Assembly: GCA_947453945.1 (NCBI GenBank)
Contig: CANGJB010000017.1
Span: 1 to 58,080, forward strand
Reading direction: 5' to 3'
From: Sphingomonadaceae bacterium
Lineage (GTDB): Bacteria > Pseudomonadota > Alphaproteobacteria > Sphingomonadales > Sphingomonadaceae
Length of the DNA stretch: 58,080 bases
Program-made: the position numbers and the translations under genes
The notes under the pieces: generated by a model
Told to the model about the DNA's origin: nothing
What the model saw: only the letters and a program-made list of their open reading frames with translations
Databases searched by the model: none
Shown: piece by piece, positions 17,647 to 26,455 of the stretch
Numbering within the stretch: the stretch's first letter is position 1
Layout of the letters: each line of letters begins with the position of its first letter

Positions 17647-19323
17647 TCAGCTGTTAATGGCGGCAGGGGACTCCGGCTCTTCGGCAAACAGATACTGGTC
17701 TGCGGGCGACTGCGGGCTCAGCAGCTTATGCTCGGCCAGTTCGCTCATCACTTCCTGGCCCGTGAGGGGCTTGCCATAGAGATAGCCTTGGCCCTTGAAC
17801 GTGCCGAACTTGCGCAAGGCGACCAGCACCTCGGCAGACTCGATACCCTCGGCCGTGATCGGCAGCGCCATGCCGCGCCCCAGCGATGAGATCGCCTCGA
17901 TGATCGAGGAACTGTCGGCATTGCTGTTCAGTGTCGAAACGAAGCTACGGTCGATCTTGATCCGGTCGAACGGCAGCGTGCGCAGCTGCGCCAGGCTGGA
18001 ATAGCCCGTGCCGAAATCGTCAAGGCTGATGCGGATGCCCTGGTTCTTGAGGCTGGTGATCAGCGACCGCACCACGCCGATATTCTCGTGGAGGCAGGTC
18101 TCCGTGATCTCGATTTCAAGGCGGGTCGGCGGGAAGTTGGCCTCGACCAGCAGCTTGAGCAGCCTCTGCGCGAACCATGTATCGCGAAGCTGCAACGGCG
18201 AGATGTTGACCGAAAGCGTCAGGCGCGGGTCCCAGGACTTGGCGTCCTGCAGCGCAAGGGAAATGAGCGTTTCCGACAGTTCCGAGATCAGGCCGATTTC
18301 CTCGGCAACCGGGATGAAGATTTCCGGGCTGATCACCCCGCGCCGGGGCGATACCCACCGCGCCAGCATTTCAAAGCCAGTGATTTCGCCCGTCTCAAGG
18401 TCGACCTGTTTTTCATAGTACGGCACGAATTCGCCGCGCGGCAGGCCCTCGCGAATGCTGTTTTCAAGTTCGTTGCGGAAGCGCAGCTCTGTTTCCATGC
18501 TCGGCTCGAACCAGCAAAAGCGGTTCCGACCACGCCTCTTGGCCTGATACATGGCGACGTCGGAGCGGTGCAGCAGGTCCTGAGCCAGCTGTCCCGCCGG
18601 GTTGACCGCGCCTTTTGCGCCGCTCGCGATGCCGATCGAGGCCGTCACCTCCGCGCGCACGCCCTTGCATTCGATGGGCCGCGCCAGCGCATCGTTGAGC
18701 TGGACCGCGAGCCGTTCGATAGCCGTTTCACTGCCGGGAGCAAAAATCAGGGCGCAGATGAACTCGTCGCCGCCCAGCCGCGCCATGAGCGAGCGTTCGG
18801 TCATGAGCGCCTCGATGCGCTGCGCGGTCTCGATCAGCACTGCATCGCCCACATGATGTCCGTGCAAATCATTGGAGTTCTTGAATTTATCGAGGTCAAT
18901 CATCATCATGATGACCTCGTCGCCGGTGGTATCTGCACTATCGATCAGCGCGGCGAGCGAATCGTCGAGGCTGCGCCGGTTGAGGCATCCGGTGAGGGCA
19001 TCCGTGTGCGCGAGGCGCTGTGCGGTAAGCTCAGCCTTGCGCCGCTCGGCGATCTCGCGGTTGAGTTCGACATAGCGGCGCCAGCCGAAAATGATCAGGG
19101 CAATATTGAGAATCAGCGCGTTGGCCAGCAGCGTATCGGGATTTCCGATCCCATAAACCCACTTGCGAACAATGCCGGTGAGTACGGTCGAGCCGGTTCC
19201 AACGAACAGTATGATGGCGGCAACAATAATGCCGAGCGCAATAAGGTCGCGTTCGGCCCGTTCAAGCGAAGCCACCGGCTTGCTGAACTCTTTGCCTGCG
19301 CTGTGTTCCGAGCCATTGGTCAT
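17647..19323 (-). CDS. Membrane-anchored GGDEF-EAL cyclic-di-GMP signalling protein
   Basis: 558 residues: two membrane helices (about 28-50 and 64-82), a GGDEF domain (about 100-270) with intact ARLGGDEF (184-188), and an EAL domain (about 290-540) with EML in place of EAL (318-320) but with NISPLQL, EIEITE, DDFGTGYSSL, IKIDRSFV and TAEGIE all conserved. Both cyclase and phosphodiesterase activities are therefore possible. The inhibitory RxxD site five residues before GGDEF is absent (RSLM). No periplasmic sensor domain is visible between the helices. It is monocistronic, and the gap to dapF is short. A PilZ protein, a potential c-di-GMP receptor, is encoded near 41 kb. Confidence 0.93.
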   Translation of the reverse strand: MTNGSEHSAGKEFSKPVASLERAERDLIALGIIVAAIILFVGTGSTVLTGIVRKWVYGIGNPDTLLANALILNIALIIFGWRRYVELNREIAERRKAELTAQRLAHTDALTGCLNRRSLDDSLAALIDSADTTGDEVIMMMIDLDKFKNSNDLHGHHVGDAVLIETAQRIEALMTERSLMARLGGDEFICALIFAPGSETAIERLAVQLNDALARPIECKGVRAEVTASIGIASGAKGAVNPAGQLAQDLLHRSDVAMYQAKRRGRNRFCWFEPSMETELRFRNELENSIREGLPRGEFVPYYEKQVDLETGEITGFEMLARWVSPRRGVISPEIFIPVAEEIGLISELSETLISLALQDAKSWDPRLTLSVNISPLQLRDTWFAQRLLKLLVEANFPPTRLEIEITETCLHENIGVVRSLITSLKNQGIRISLDDFGTGYSSLAQLRTLPFDRIKIDRSFVSTLNSNADSSSIIEAISSLGRGMALPITAEGIESAEVLVALRKFGTFKGQGYLYGKPLTGQEVMSELAEHKLLSPQSPADQYLFAEEPESPAAINS

Positions 19324-19608
19324 AAGGATTTAGCCCATCGTCCTCTTGGTGCGATGCGCAACTCTACTGGCGTGCACTGAAGTTTTGGTTAAGTTCCCGT
19401 TGTCGGAGCGATCCGGTGCCGCCGCTGCGCCTGCAAGTACTTGCGTTAGGGAGTGGCATGGCGTAGGCGCTGCGGACTGTCAGGTCGGATTCTCCCGGCG
19501 GCAGGGTTTTGGTTTCGGTTTCCGTCATGGACGCCATACGCTGGTCGGCGAGGTTTCGCCCACCGGCGTTTTTCGCGTTTTTTGGCTTGCCGAAAAAGGA
19601 GCATGCGC

Positions 19609-21108
19609 GTGTTCGATAGTCTGTCAGACCGGCTTGGAGGCGTATTCGATCGCCTGCGCGGCCGCGGCGCGCTGCGCGAGGAAGACGTTCGCGCTGCGAT
19701 GCGCGAGGTGCGGATCGCACTGCTCGAAGCCGATGTGGCGCTGCCCGTCGTCCGCCGCTTCATCGATTCCGTGACCGAAGCCGCGACCGGCCAGCAGGTC
19801 CTGCGTTCGGTCACGCCCGGCCAGCAGGTCGTCAAGATCGTCAACGACGCGCTCGTTGAAATGCTGGGGTCTGAGGCTGCAGAGCTCGATCTCGCCGCCA
19901 CGCCCCCGGTTGTGATCATGATGGTCGGCCTGCAGGGTTCGGGCAAGACGACGACCACCGCCAAGATCGCCAAGCTGCTGAAAGAGACCAAGGGCAAGAA
20001 GGTCCTGATGGCCTCGCTCGACGTCAATCGTCCGGCAGCGCAGGAACAGCTTGCCGTGCTGGGCGAGCAGGCCGGCGTCGCTACCCTGCCGATCGTGCCC
20101 GGCCAGTTGCCGGTCGATATCGCCCGCCGCGCGGTGAATGCCGCAAAGCTTCAGGCGGTCGACGTGCTGATGCTCGATACCGCGGGCCGCCTCCACGTCG
20201 ATCAGGCCCTGATGGACGAGATGAAGGCCGTGGCCGAAGTCTCCACCCCGCGCGAAACGCTGTTGGTGGTCGATTCGCTGACGGGCCAGGACGCGGTCAA
20301 CGTCGCGCAGAACTTTGCCGGCGAAGTTGATCTCACCGGCGTGGTGCTCACCCGCATGGACGGCGACGCACGCGGCGGCGCGGCGCTTTCGATGCGTGCT
20401 GTCACCGGCAAGCCGATCAAGTTTGCCGCGACGGGCGAAAAGCTCGATGCGATCGAGCCGTTCCATCCGGAGCGCGTCGCGGGCCGTATCCTCGGCATGG
20501 GCGATATCGTCTCGATCGTCGAGAAGGCGGCCGCCACGGTCAAGGCTGACGAGGCCGAGAGGCTCGCGCAGCGCATGGCCAAGGGTCAGTTCGACATGAA
20601 CGACCTGCGCACCCAGCTGCAGCAGATGCAGCGCATGGGCGGGCTTGGCGTGCTGGCGGGCATGATGCCGGGCATGAAGAAGGCCAAGCAGGCCATGGCC
20701 AATTCGGGCATGGACGACCGGGTGCTGCTCCACATGGATGCGATCATCGGTTCGATGACCCCCAAGGAGCGCGAGCGCCCCGAGCTGCTCAACGCCAAAC
20801 GCAAGATCCGCGTGGCCAAGGGCTCGGGCACCCAGGTGCAGGACATCAACAAGCTCATCAAGATGCATCAGGAAATGGCGAAAGCCATGAAGCAGATCCG
20901 CAAGATGGGCGGTCTCAAGGGCCTCGCCGCGATGTTTGGCGCTGGTGGCGGTATGGGCGGCCCTGGCGGCGGCGGGGACGCTGGTCCCGGCGGCGGCGGT
21001 TTGCCCGGCGGCGGCATGGGCGCAGGTTTGGGCGGCATGCCCGGCCTGCCTGGCCTTGGCGGCGGCAACATGCCGGCCAACCTCGGCGATCTGCTTCGCA
21101 AGAAATGA
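19609..21108 (+). CDS. ffh: Signal recognition particle protein Ffh
   Basis: 499 residues with the SRP54 layout: N domain (FDSLSDRLGGVFDRLRG), G domain with GLQGSGKTTTTAK, DTAGR and TRMDGDARGGAAL, and a Met-rich M domain that binds 4.5S RNA. It targets nascent membrane proteins. The GTG at 19609 is chosen because AAGGAG (19596-19601) lies seven bases upstream and the sequence then starts as usual; the ATG at 19603 is only one base from the SD. The C-terminus has an unusually long Gly/Met/Pro-rich tail (about residues 445-490). It heads the unit with rpsP and rimM. The 285-bp gap upstream, divergent to the GGDEF-EAL gene, shows no gene. Confidence 0.96.
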   Translation: MFDSLSDRLGGVFDRLRGRGALREEDVRAAMREVRIALLEADVALPVVRRFIDSVTEAATGQQVLRSVTPGQQVVKIVNDALVEMLGSEAAELDLAATPPVVIMMVGLQGSGKTTTTAKIAKLLKETKGKKVLMASLDVNRPAAQEQLAVLGEQAGVATLPIVPGQLPVDIARRAVNAAKLQAVDVLMLDTAGRLHVDQALMDEMKAVAEVSTPRETLLVVDSLTGQDAVNVAQNFAGEVDLTGVVLTRMDGDARGGAALSMRAVTGKPIKFAATGEKLDAIEPFHPERVAGRILGMGDIVSIVEKAAATVKADEAERLAQRMAKGQFDMNDLRTQLQQMQRMGGLGVLAGMMPGMKKAKQAMANSGMDDRVLLHMDAIIGSMTPKERERPELLNAKRKIRVAKGSGTQVQDINKLIKMHQEMAKAMKQIRKMGGLKGLAAMFGAGGGMGGPGGGGDAGPGGGGLPGGGMGAGLGGMPGLPGLGGGNMPANLGDLLRKK

Positions 21109-21155
21109 TTTCGGTTTCAGTTTCAGTTTCAAGTTCAGTCGGAAAGGTTTGATTT

Positions 21156-21659
21156 ATGTCGGTTTCCCTTCGTCTCTCGCGCGGCGGTTCCAAGAAGCGC
21201 CCTTATTACAAGGTCGTTGTGGCCAACAGCCGCAGCCCGCGCGACGGCGCCTATCTCGAGCAGGTCGGCACCTACAACCCGCTCCTCGCCAAGGATGACG
21301 AGAACCGCGTCCGCCTCATCGAAGACCGCGTTCGCTACTGGCTCGGCGTTGGCGCCCAGCCGACCGACCGCGTCGCGCGCATGCTCGACAAGGCCGGCAT
21401 CAAGGAGCGCACCGCCACTGTGAACCTTGCCAAGGGTGAGCCCGGCAAGAAGGCCAAGGAGCGCGCTGAAGACCGCGCCAAGAAGATCGCCGAAGCTGAA
21501 GAAGCCAAGCGTGAAGCTGAAGAGGCCGCTGCTGCAGCCGCTGCCGCTCCCGCTCCGGTGGAAGAAGCTCCGGTTGCTGAAGAAGCCCCGGCCGCCGAAG
21601 AAGCTCCCGCTGCCGAGGCTCCGGCCGAGGAAGCTGCTGCCGAGCAGGCCGAAGGCTAA
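21156..21659 (+). CDS. rpsP: 30S ribosomal protein S16 with long Ala/Glu/Pro tail
   Basis: Residues 1-85 are a normal S16 ([52 protein letters not shown]). The protein runs to 167 residues, about twice the usual length, through a Lys/Glu helix (about 95-125) and a low-complexity Ala/Glu/Pro tail. S16 stabilises the 30S body. The tail keeps the strong GC3 and reading frame of the gene, so it is real coding sequence, not a frameshift. rimM follows after 6 bp. A short run of TTTCAG-like repeats lies between ffh and rpsP (21109-21140). Confidence 0.95.
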   Translation: MSVSLRLSRGGSKKRPYYKVVVANSRSPRDGAYLEQVGTYNPLLAKDDENRVRLIEDRVRYWLGVGAQPTDRVARMLDKAGIKERTATVNLAKGEPGKKAKERAEDRAKKIAEAEEAKREAEEAAAAAAAAPAPVEEAPVAEEAPAAEEAPAAEAPAEEAAAEQAEG

Positions 21660-21665
21660 GCTGAG

Positions 21666-22169
21666 ATGCAGGACCGCCCCGTCACACTGGCTGCCATCAG
21701 CGGCGCGCACGGTGTGACCGGGGAGGTGCGGCTCAAGCTGTTTGGCGAAGGCGTGGCAAGCCTGAAGCCCCACCGGGTTTTCAACGGCGGCAGCCTCACG
21801 CTGGACAAGCTCAAAGATGACGGCAAGGGCGGCGCGATTGCCCGCTTCGCCGAAATCGCTGACCGCACTGCGGCCGAAAAGCTGCGCGGCACCGTGCTCA
21901 CGGTGCCGCGCGCCAGCCTCCCGCCGCTGGCGGACGGCGAATACTACTACACCGATCTCATCGGCCTCCCTGCTGTCTCGACTGCCGGAGAGGCATTGGG
22001 CACTTGCATCGCGGTCGAAAACTTCGGCGCGGGCGATGTGATCGAGATCGAACGGCCCACCGAAGACGGAAAGCCGAAGAAGCGCTTCATGGTGCCGATG
22101 CGCCCCGAAGCGGTGCCCGATTGGAGCAGCGAACGGCTGGTGATCGAAGCGGCCTTCGCGGCGGACTGA
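21666..22169 (+). CDS. rimM: Ribosome maturation factor RimM
   Basis: 167 residues: N-terminal beta-barrel with TLAAISGAHGVTGEVRLKLF, and a C-terminal PRC-like barrel with GEYYYTDLIGL and RFMVPMRPEAV. RimM binds S19 and assists maturation of the 30S head. It follows rpsP directly, as in the widespread rpsP-rimM-trmD-rplS operon, but here trmD lies 4.3 kb further on. The phosphoesterase gene begins 4 bp after its stop. Confidence 0.95.
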   Translation: MQDRPVTLAAISGAHGVTGEVRLKLFGEGVASLKPHRVFNGGSLTLDKLKDDGKGGAIARFAEIADRTAAEKLRGTVLTVPRASLPPLADGEYYYTDLIGLPAVSTAGEALGTCIAVENFGAGDVIEIERPTEDGKPKKRFMVPMRPEAVPDWSSERLVIEAAFAAD

Positions 22170-22173
22170 GCGG

Positions 22174-22908
22174 ATGCTCGCGGTCCTTTCCGATATTCAC
22201 GGAAATCTCCCCGCGCTCGAAGCGGTCATTGCCGATGCCCGCGCGCGCGGCTGCACCGCTTTCGTCAATCTCGGCGATATCCTCTCCGGCCCGCTCTGGC
22301 CGCGTGAGACCGCTGATTTTCTCATGGCGCAGGGTTGGCCGACGATCAGCGGCAACCACGACCGCGAACTCGTCACCGGCACGCCGGAAACCATGGGGCG
22401 GTCCGATGCGCATGCCATTGCCGAACTGGCAGACCATCACCTGGCCTGGCTGCGCAGCCTGCCCGCCGATTTGGCGCTGCGCGAGGATGTCTATTTGTGC
22501 CACGCCAATCCGGCGGACGACATCCACTACCTGATGCATCGCGTGGAGCCCGATCGCATCCGCGACGCCCACGATCACGAGATCGCCGAGATGCTGGGCG
22601 CGCGGGAACACCTCGCCATCGGCTGCGGCCACTCACACCTCCCGCGCCACGTCGTGTTGGCGGATGGGCGGCAGGTGTTCAATCCGGGCAGCGTGGGCCT
22701 GCCCGCCTATGCCTGGGACTATCCGCACGTGCACCGCATGGAGCAGGGCTCCACCCACGCCCGCTATGCCGTGTTGGCGGGGGAGGGGGCAGAGCTCACC
22801 ATCGAACTCCATCACACGGCTTATGATCACCTGTCTTCTGCCGCCCGCGCCGAAGCAAACGGCCGCATGGATTGGGCTGTGCCGCTGCGCACCGGCTTTG
22901 TGGACTGA
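22174..22908 (+). CDS. Calcineurin-like metallophosphoesterase (YfcE/MJ0936-like)
   Basis: 244 residues carrying the dimetal phosphoesterase motifs in order: SDIHGN (6-11), GDILSG, GNHD, CHANP and CGHSHLP, followed by FNPGSVGLPAY. These supply the Asp/His/Asn ligands for two metals. It is probably a cytosolic phosphodiesterase or phosphatase; the substrate is unknown. The start lies 4 bp after rimM, so it is cotranscribed with the ribosome genes. No signal peptide. Confidence 0.9.
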   Translation: MLAVLSDIHGNLPALEAVIADARARGCTAFVNLGDILSGPLWPRETADFLMAQGWPTISGNHDRELVTGTPETMGRSDAHAIAELADHHLAWLRSLPADLALREDVYLCHANPADDIHYLMHRVEPDRIRDAHDHEIAEMLGAREHLAIGCGHSHLPRHVVLADGRQVFNPGSVGLPAYAWDYPHVHRMEQGSTHARYAVLAGEGAELTIELHHTAYDHLSSAARAEANGRMDWAVPLRTGFVD

Positions 22909-22949
22909 GTTCCCGCGCCCCCTGTACATTCTCCACCCTAGCTCCAGCT

Positions 22950-22963
22950 GAGCTTGTCGAAGC
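22950..22963. repeat. Dispersed 14-base motif, copy 1
   Basis: The reverse complement GCTTCGACAAGCTC differs at one base from GCTTCGACAGGCTC at 56054-56067. Such motifs form part of dispersed intergenic repeats in sphingomonads and other proteobacteria (recalled, not checked). It lies in the 144-bp gap before the serine hydrolase. Confidence 0.4.
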
Positions 22964-23052
22964 CTGCCGGCGCCGTTCTCGCCCCCTACAAAGCGCTTGC
23001 CGCGCGCCCTGCGATTGCTGCAACTTGCCGCTCCACACGGGGGAGACGGGAC

Positions 23053-24558
23053 ATGCGGCGCTGGATTGGTTTGTTGGCGGTTCTGGCCTTGGGCATGCCG
23101 CTCGCGTCGCTTGCACAAGACGCGCCTGAAATCGCCGCGCTCGATCCCGATATCGACGCTATCCTCACCAAGTGGATGGCCGAAAACCACGTCCCCGGCC
23201 TCGTCCTCGGCGTCGTCAAGGATGGCCACCTCGCTTACGTGAAGGGCAAGGGCGCGCAGGATCTTGTCGTCAAGCGCCCGGCTGCGCCCGACACACTGTT
23301 CCGCATCGCCTCAATGACCAAGGCCTTCACCGCGCTTTCGATCCTGAAGCTGCGTGATGAAGGCCGCCTCGCGCTGGATGATCCAGCAGACCGCTATGTG
23401 CCCGAAATGCGAGGCTGGACGTATCCTACCAGCGATTCTCCGCGCATCACGATCCGCGATCTGCTCACCCACAGCGCCGGCTTCGTCACCGATGATCCGT
23501 GGGGTGATCGCCAGCAGGTGCTTTCGCAAAGCGCCTTCACTGCATTGCTGCGCGCCGGCGTGCCCTTCACCCGCGCGCCCGAAATGCGCCACGAATACGC
23601 CAACCTTGGCTATGCCATTCTTGGCCGTGTGATCGCCAACGTGACCAAGGCCCCCTACCGCAGCTTTGTCGAGCAGCGCTTGCTCACCCCGCTCGGCATG
23701 AGCGCCAGCGGCTTCGATGTCCTCGCCCACCCCAAAGACAAGCGCGCCGTCGGCTACCGCTGGGAGAACGACGCCTGGGCCGAAGAGCCCATGATGAAGG
23801 ACGGCGCGTTCAACGCCATGGGCGGGCTGGAGGTGAACGCCACCGACTATGCCAAGTGGCTCGGCTTCGTCCTCTCCGCCTGGCCCCCGCGCGACGGGGC
23901 GGACAGCGGCCCCGTCAAGCGCGGCACCGTCCGCCAGATCATGCGCGGCGCAAACCACGCCGCCGTGTTCCACCGCCCCGCGACGGGCGGCGCAGACCAG
24001 TGCCCGGGTGCGACCACCTATGGCATGGGTTGGCGGGTCATCGCCGATTGCGATTACGGAACAGTGCTGTCCCACGGCGGCGGCTTCCCCGGCTATGGCA
24101 GCCACGTGATGTTGCTGCCCGAATACGGCGCCGCGCTCTTTGCGCTCACCAACAAGACGTATGCCGGACCCAGCCAGCCGGTGTGGGATGTGGCGGCGCT
24201 GCTGCGGGCGAAGGGCGTGCTGGTGAAGCGCGCGGAGCCCGTCTCTTCCGATCTCGCCGGTTTCTACACAGCCGCGCAGACCGTCTGGACAGCCGGCACC
24301 ATCGATGCGCTGCAAGGGCGCGTCGCGATGAACTTCCCAATGGACCGCACCGCCCCCAACTGGGCCAAGGTGTTGGCGGAAACCAAGGCCAAGTCCGGCA
24401 CCTGCGACACCGCCGCACCCATCGTGGCCCAAGGCGCTATGAGCGGCGCCTTCACGTGGACATGCGAGAAGGGAAGCATCAAGGGTACCGTGCTCCTTGC
24501 GCCGACCCGTCCGATCACGCTGCAATCGCTGGGGATTGCGTTCGAGGGGAAGGAGTGA
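23053..24558 (+). CDS. Serine hydrolase of the beta-lactamase/class C (S12) family
   Basis: 501 residues with a signal peptide (cleavage near LASLAQD, about residue 22) and the class C triad: SMTK (S87-K90), YAN (182-184) and HGGG (341-344). It is a periplasmic enzyme of the esterase/D-aminopeptidase/penicillin-binding group; substrate unknown, and a resistance role cannot be claimed. The ATG at 23053 follows GGGAG by seven bases and starts the signal peptide; upstream reading is unlikely. The C-terminal domain (about 400-500) is a separate beta-rich region with two cysteines. After the stop the same frame stays open for another 38 codons (see findings). Confidence 0.9.
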   Translation: MRRWIGLLAVLALGMPLASLAQDAPEIAALDPDIDAILTKWMAENHVPGLVLGVVKDGHLAYVKGKGAQDLVVKRPAAPDTLFRIASMTKAFTALSILKLRDEGRLALDDPADRYVPEMRGWTYPTSDSPRITIRDLLTHSAGFVTDDPWGDRQQVLSQSAFTALLRAGVPFTRAPEMRHEYANLGYAILGRVIANVTKAPYRSFVEQRLLTPLGMSASGFDVLAHPKDKRAVGYRWENDAWAEEPMMKDGAFNAMGGLEVNATDYAKWLGFVLSAWPPRDGADSGPVKRGTVRQIMRGANHAAVFHRPATGGADQCPGATTYGMGWRVIADCDYGTVLSHGGGFPGYGSHVMLLPEYGAALFALTNKTYAGPSQPVWDVAALLRAKGVLVKRAEPVSSDLAGFYTAAQTVWTAGTIDALQGRVAMNFPMDRTAPNWAKVLAETKAKSGTCDTAAPIVAQGAMSGAFTWTCEKGSIKGTVLLAPTRPITLQSLGIAFEGKE

Positions 24559-24671
24559 TCCGAGCGGCTGATCGCCTGCTATTCGCCCGCGCTTGGGCTC
24601 GCACCAGTGACATGCAACGTGAAGCCCTTTTCCAATGAGCTGGTGCTGAAGATCGACAAGAGGACTGCATC

Positions 24672-25013
24672 TTGATTCTCCCGATTATCCTGCTCGGTCT
24701 CGTCATGCCGCTGGCTCTCGCGTTCTGCCTTGGCCGGTGGCGCGCTGATCTGGGGCGCCGCCGGATCATCTGGTACGTCAGCCTGCCGTTCCCGGCCTTG
24801 ATCGCATTGCCATCACTGTTTCTGGTTGTATCGACACTGCTCACCTCAAGCAGCCGCTGCGGCACCGATGCCTGCGGCATGGCAATTGGCTTCGGCCTCA
24901 TGGGCCTTTCGGCCGCCGCGCTGTTTTTCGGCCTTGGCCTCGCACTCGGCTGGGCAGGACTGGCGCTGGCACGCAGCAACGGCGATACTGCGGGGTCAGA
25001 TACGTTCGAATGA
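24672..25013 (+). CDS. Small hydrophobic membrane protein, function unknown
   Basis: 113 residues with three membrane helices (about 2-20, 32-58 and 69-98) and a short basic loop after the first. It begins with TTG at 24672, supported by AAGAGGA (24658-24664) seven bases upstream; there is no in-frame ATG nearby. Two cysteines (SRCGTDACG) lie in the loop before the last helix and could form a disulfide. No family recognised. It lies between a serine hydrolase and a legumain-like protease on the same strand, in the insertion between rimM and trmD. Confidence 0.65.
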   Translation: MILPIILLGLVMPLALAFCLGRWRADLGRRRIIWYVSLPFPALIALPSLFLVVSTLLTSSSRCGTDACGMAIGFGLMGLSAAALFFGLGLALGWAGLALARSNGDTAGSDTFE

Positions 25014-25102
25014 CCTTCCGCCCTGCTGTCCCGACGCTCCTTGCCAAAGCGGCCGTGCCTGCATGCAAAGCTATCTTAACGCGCCGGAGGTAGCCCTGCG
25101 GG

Positions 25103-26419
25103 ATGACCAACCCGTCCATCCGCACACTCCCTGGCGCTGCCGTCCGGCTGCTCACGCTGCAGCGGGTCAGCCTGTGGCGGCTTCCCGGCGATCCGCGCGC
25201 GGTGGCGGTGCTCTGGCTCGGGGCCTATCTGGCGATCAAGCTCGCTAGCCCGGACCGGGCCTACTGGTATTACGAACTGGCCCGCCCGCTGGCGCAGCTC
25301 GGCCTTGCGGTCGTTGCGGGCCTTCTCGCTGCCGGGCTGCTCGGCAAGGGCGGCGATGCGCTGCGCTTTGCGTTCGGGTTCCTGCTGATCACGGCAACCG
25401 CACTGCTGCTGCAGGCTGCGCTCGATCAATTGGCGGGCGAGGCTTGGTCGGATGATCCGGGGCGGGATTTCTTCGTCTGCGCCTGGGGCATGATCGCGGC
25501 GGTGCGCCTGGTGGCAACCGCATCCGGCTGGCACCTGCCTGCCGACAAAGTCTGGGCCAGCCTCGCCGCCGTGCTGGTTCTTGCCGCCTCGCTGGGCTGG
25601 CGTCAGGGTGAGAGCGCGCTGATCCGCTACGCCGCTGAGCGCGAAGACACACCGCGCCCTCCCGATATTGACGCCGAACAGCTGTGGACCGCGCAGCCCG
25701 CGCTCGTTTCGGCCGCGCTGGCAAAGCTGCCTGCCCCGGGCAGCACTGCGCCGCGCACTTATGTGGTCGGAGTTGCCGCTGGCGGCATGCAGCGGATTTT
25801 CGGGCGTGAGGCAGCCAAGGCGGGCGCGGCGCTTGCCGGGCGGTTCGGGCCCGGCAGCGGCGCCGCCGTGCTCTCAAACAGCGCGGACGATCTCAGCCGC
25901 TTGGCCCTCGCCAACCGCACCAATCTGGCCGCCGTGCTGGGCGAAATCGGCCGGCGCGCCGATCCACAGCGGGATCTCGTCGTGCTCTACCTCGCCTCGC
26001 ACGGCAGCCGTGATAGCGAGCTTTCAACCACTCTTCCCGATTACACCCGGCTGCAACCGATCACGGCAAGCTTCCTTGCCGATGCGTTGCGCACTGCCCG
26101 GATCGGTCGCCGCGTGATCGTGGTTTCGGCGTGCTACTCGGGCAGCTGGATCAAGCCGCTCGCTGCGCCTGATGCGATCCTATTCACCGCCAGCGCTGCT
26201 GATCGCACGTCATTCGGCTGCGATGACAAGCGCGATACCACCGTGTTCGGCGAGGCGTTCATCCACCGCACGGGCGAGCGCGGCATTTCGCTGGAGGATG
26301 CCTTCGCTTCGGTGCGGGCGGACGTGAACGAGGAGGAGGCGAAGAGCGGCACAGCCCGTTCGCTGCCGCAGAGCTTTATTGGCACCAACATGCAGGCGCT
26401 GTGGTCCGGGCGGGATTGA
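25103..26419 (+). CDS. Membrane-anchored C13 (legumain-like/caspase-fold) cysteine peptidase
   Basis: 438 residues. The N-terminal half has about four membrane helices (about 33-50, 65-82, 88-108, 125-165). The C-terminal domain (about 215-435) has the caspase-haemoglobinase fold markers LYLASHGS (His300) and VVSACYSGSW (Cys344), matching Peptidase_C13, the legumain/GPI-transamidase family. Substrate and cleavage specificity are unknown. The topology puts the catalytic domain after the helices. It ends 36 bp before trmD and is probably cotranscribed with it. Confidence 0.82.
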   Translation: MTNPSIRTLPGAAVRLLTLQRVSLWRLPGDPRAVAVLWLGAYLAIKLASPDRAYWYYELARPLAQLGLAVVAGLLAAGLLGKGGDALRFAFGFLLITATALLLQAALDQLAGEAWSDDPGRDFFVCAWGMIAAVRLVATASGWHLPADKVWASLAAVLVLAASLGWRQGESALIRYAAEREDTPRPPDIDAEQLWTAQPALVSAALAKLPAPGSTAPRTYVVGVAAGGMQRIFGREAAKAGAALAGRFGPGSGAAVLSNSADDLSRLALANRTNLAAVLGEIGRRADPQRDLVVLYLASHGSRDSELSTTLPDYTRLQPITASFLADALRTARIGRRVIVVSACYSGSWIKPLAAPDAILFTASAADRTSFGCDDKRDTTVFGEAFIHRTGERGISLEDAFASVRADVNEEEAKSGTARSLPQSFIGTNMQALWSGRD

Positions 26420-26455
26420 ATTGACGGTTCGCGTCCTTTGATGAAGGGAAACGCC

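Noticed and set aside
19324..19608. A short minus-strand reading frame (start near 19530) in the gap between the GGDEF-EAL gene and ffh
   Set aside because: No ribosome binding site or domain, and composition like intergenic sequence; treated as the divergent promoter region.
19624..21132. A 502-codon minus-strand frame opposite ffh
   Set aside because: His/Ala/Arg-rich antisense reading of ffh with no recognisable fold.
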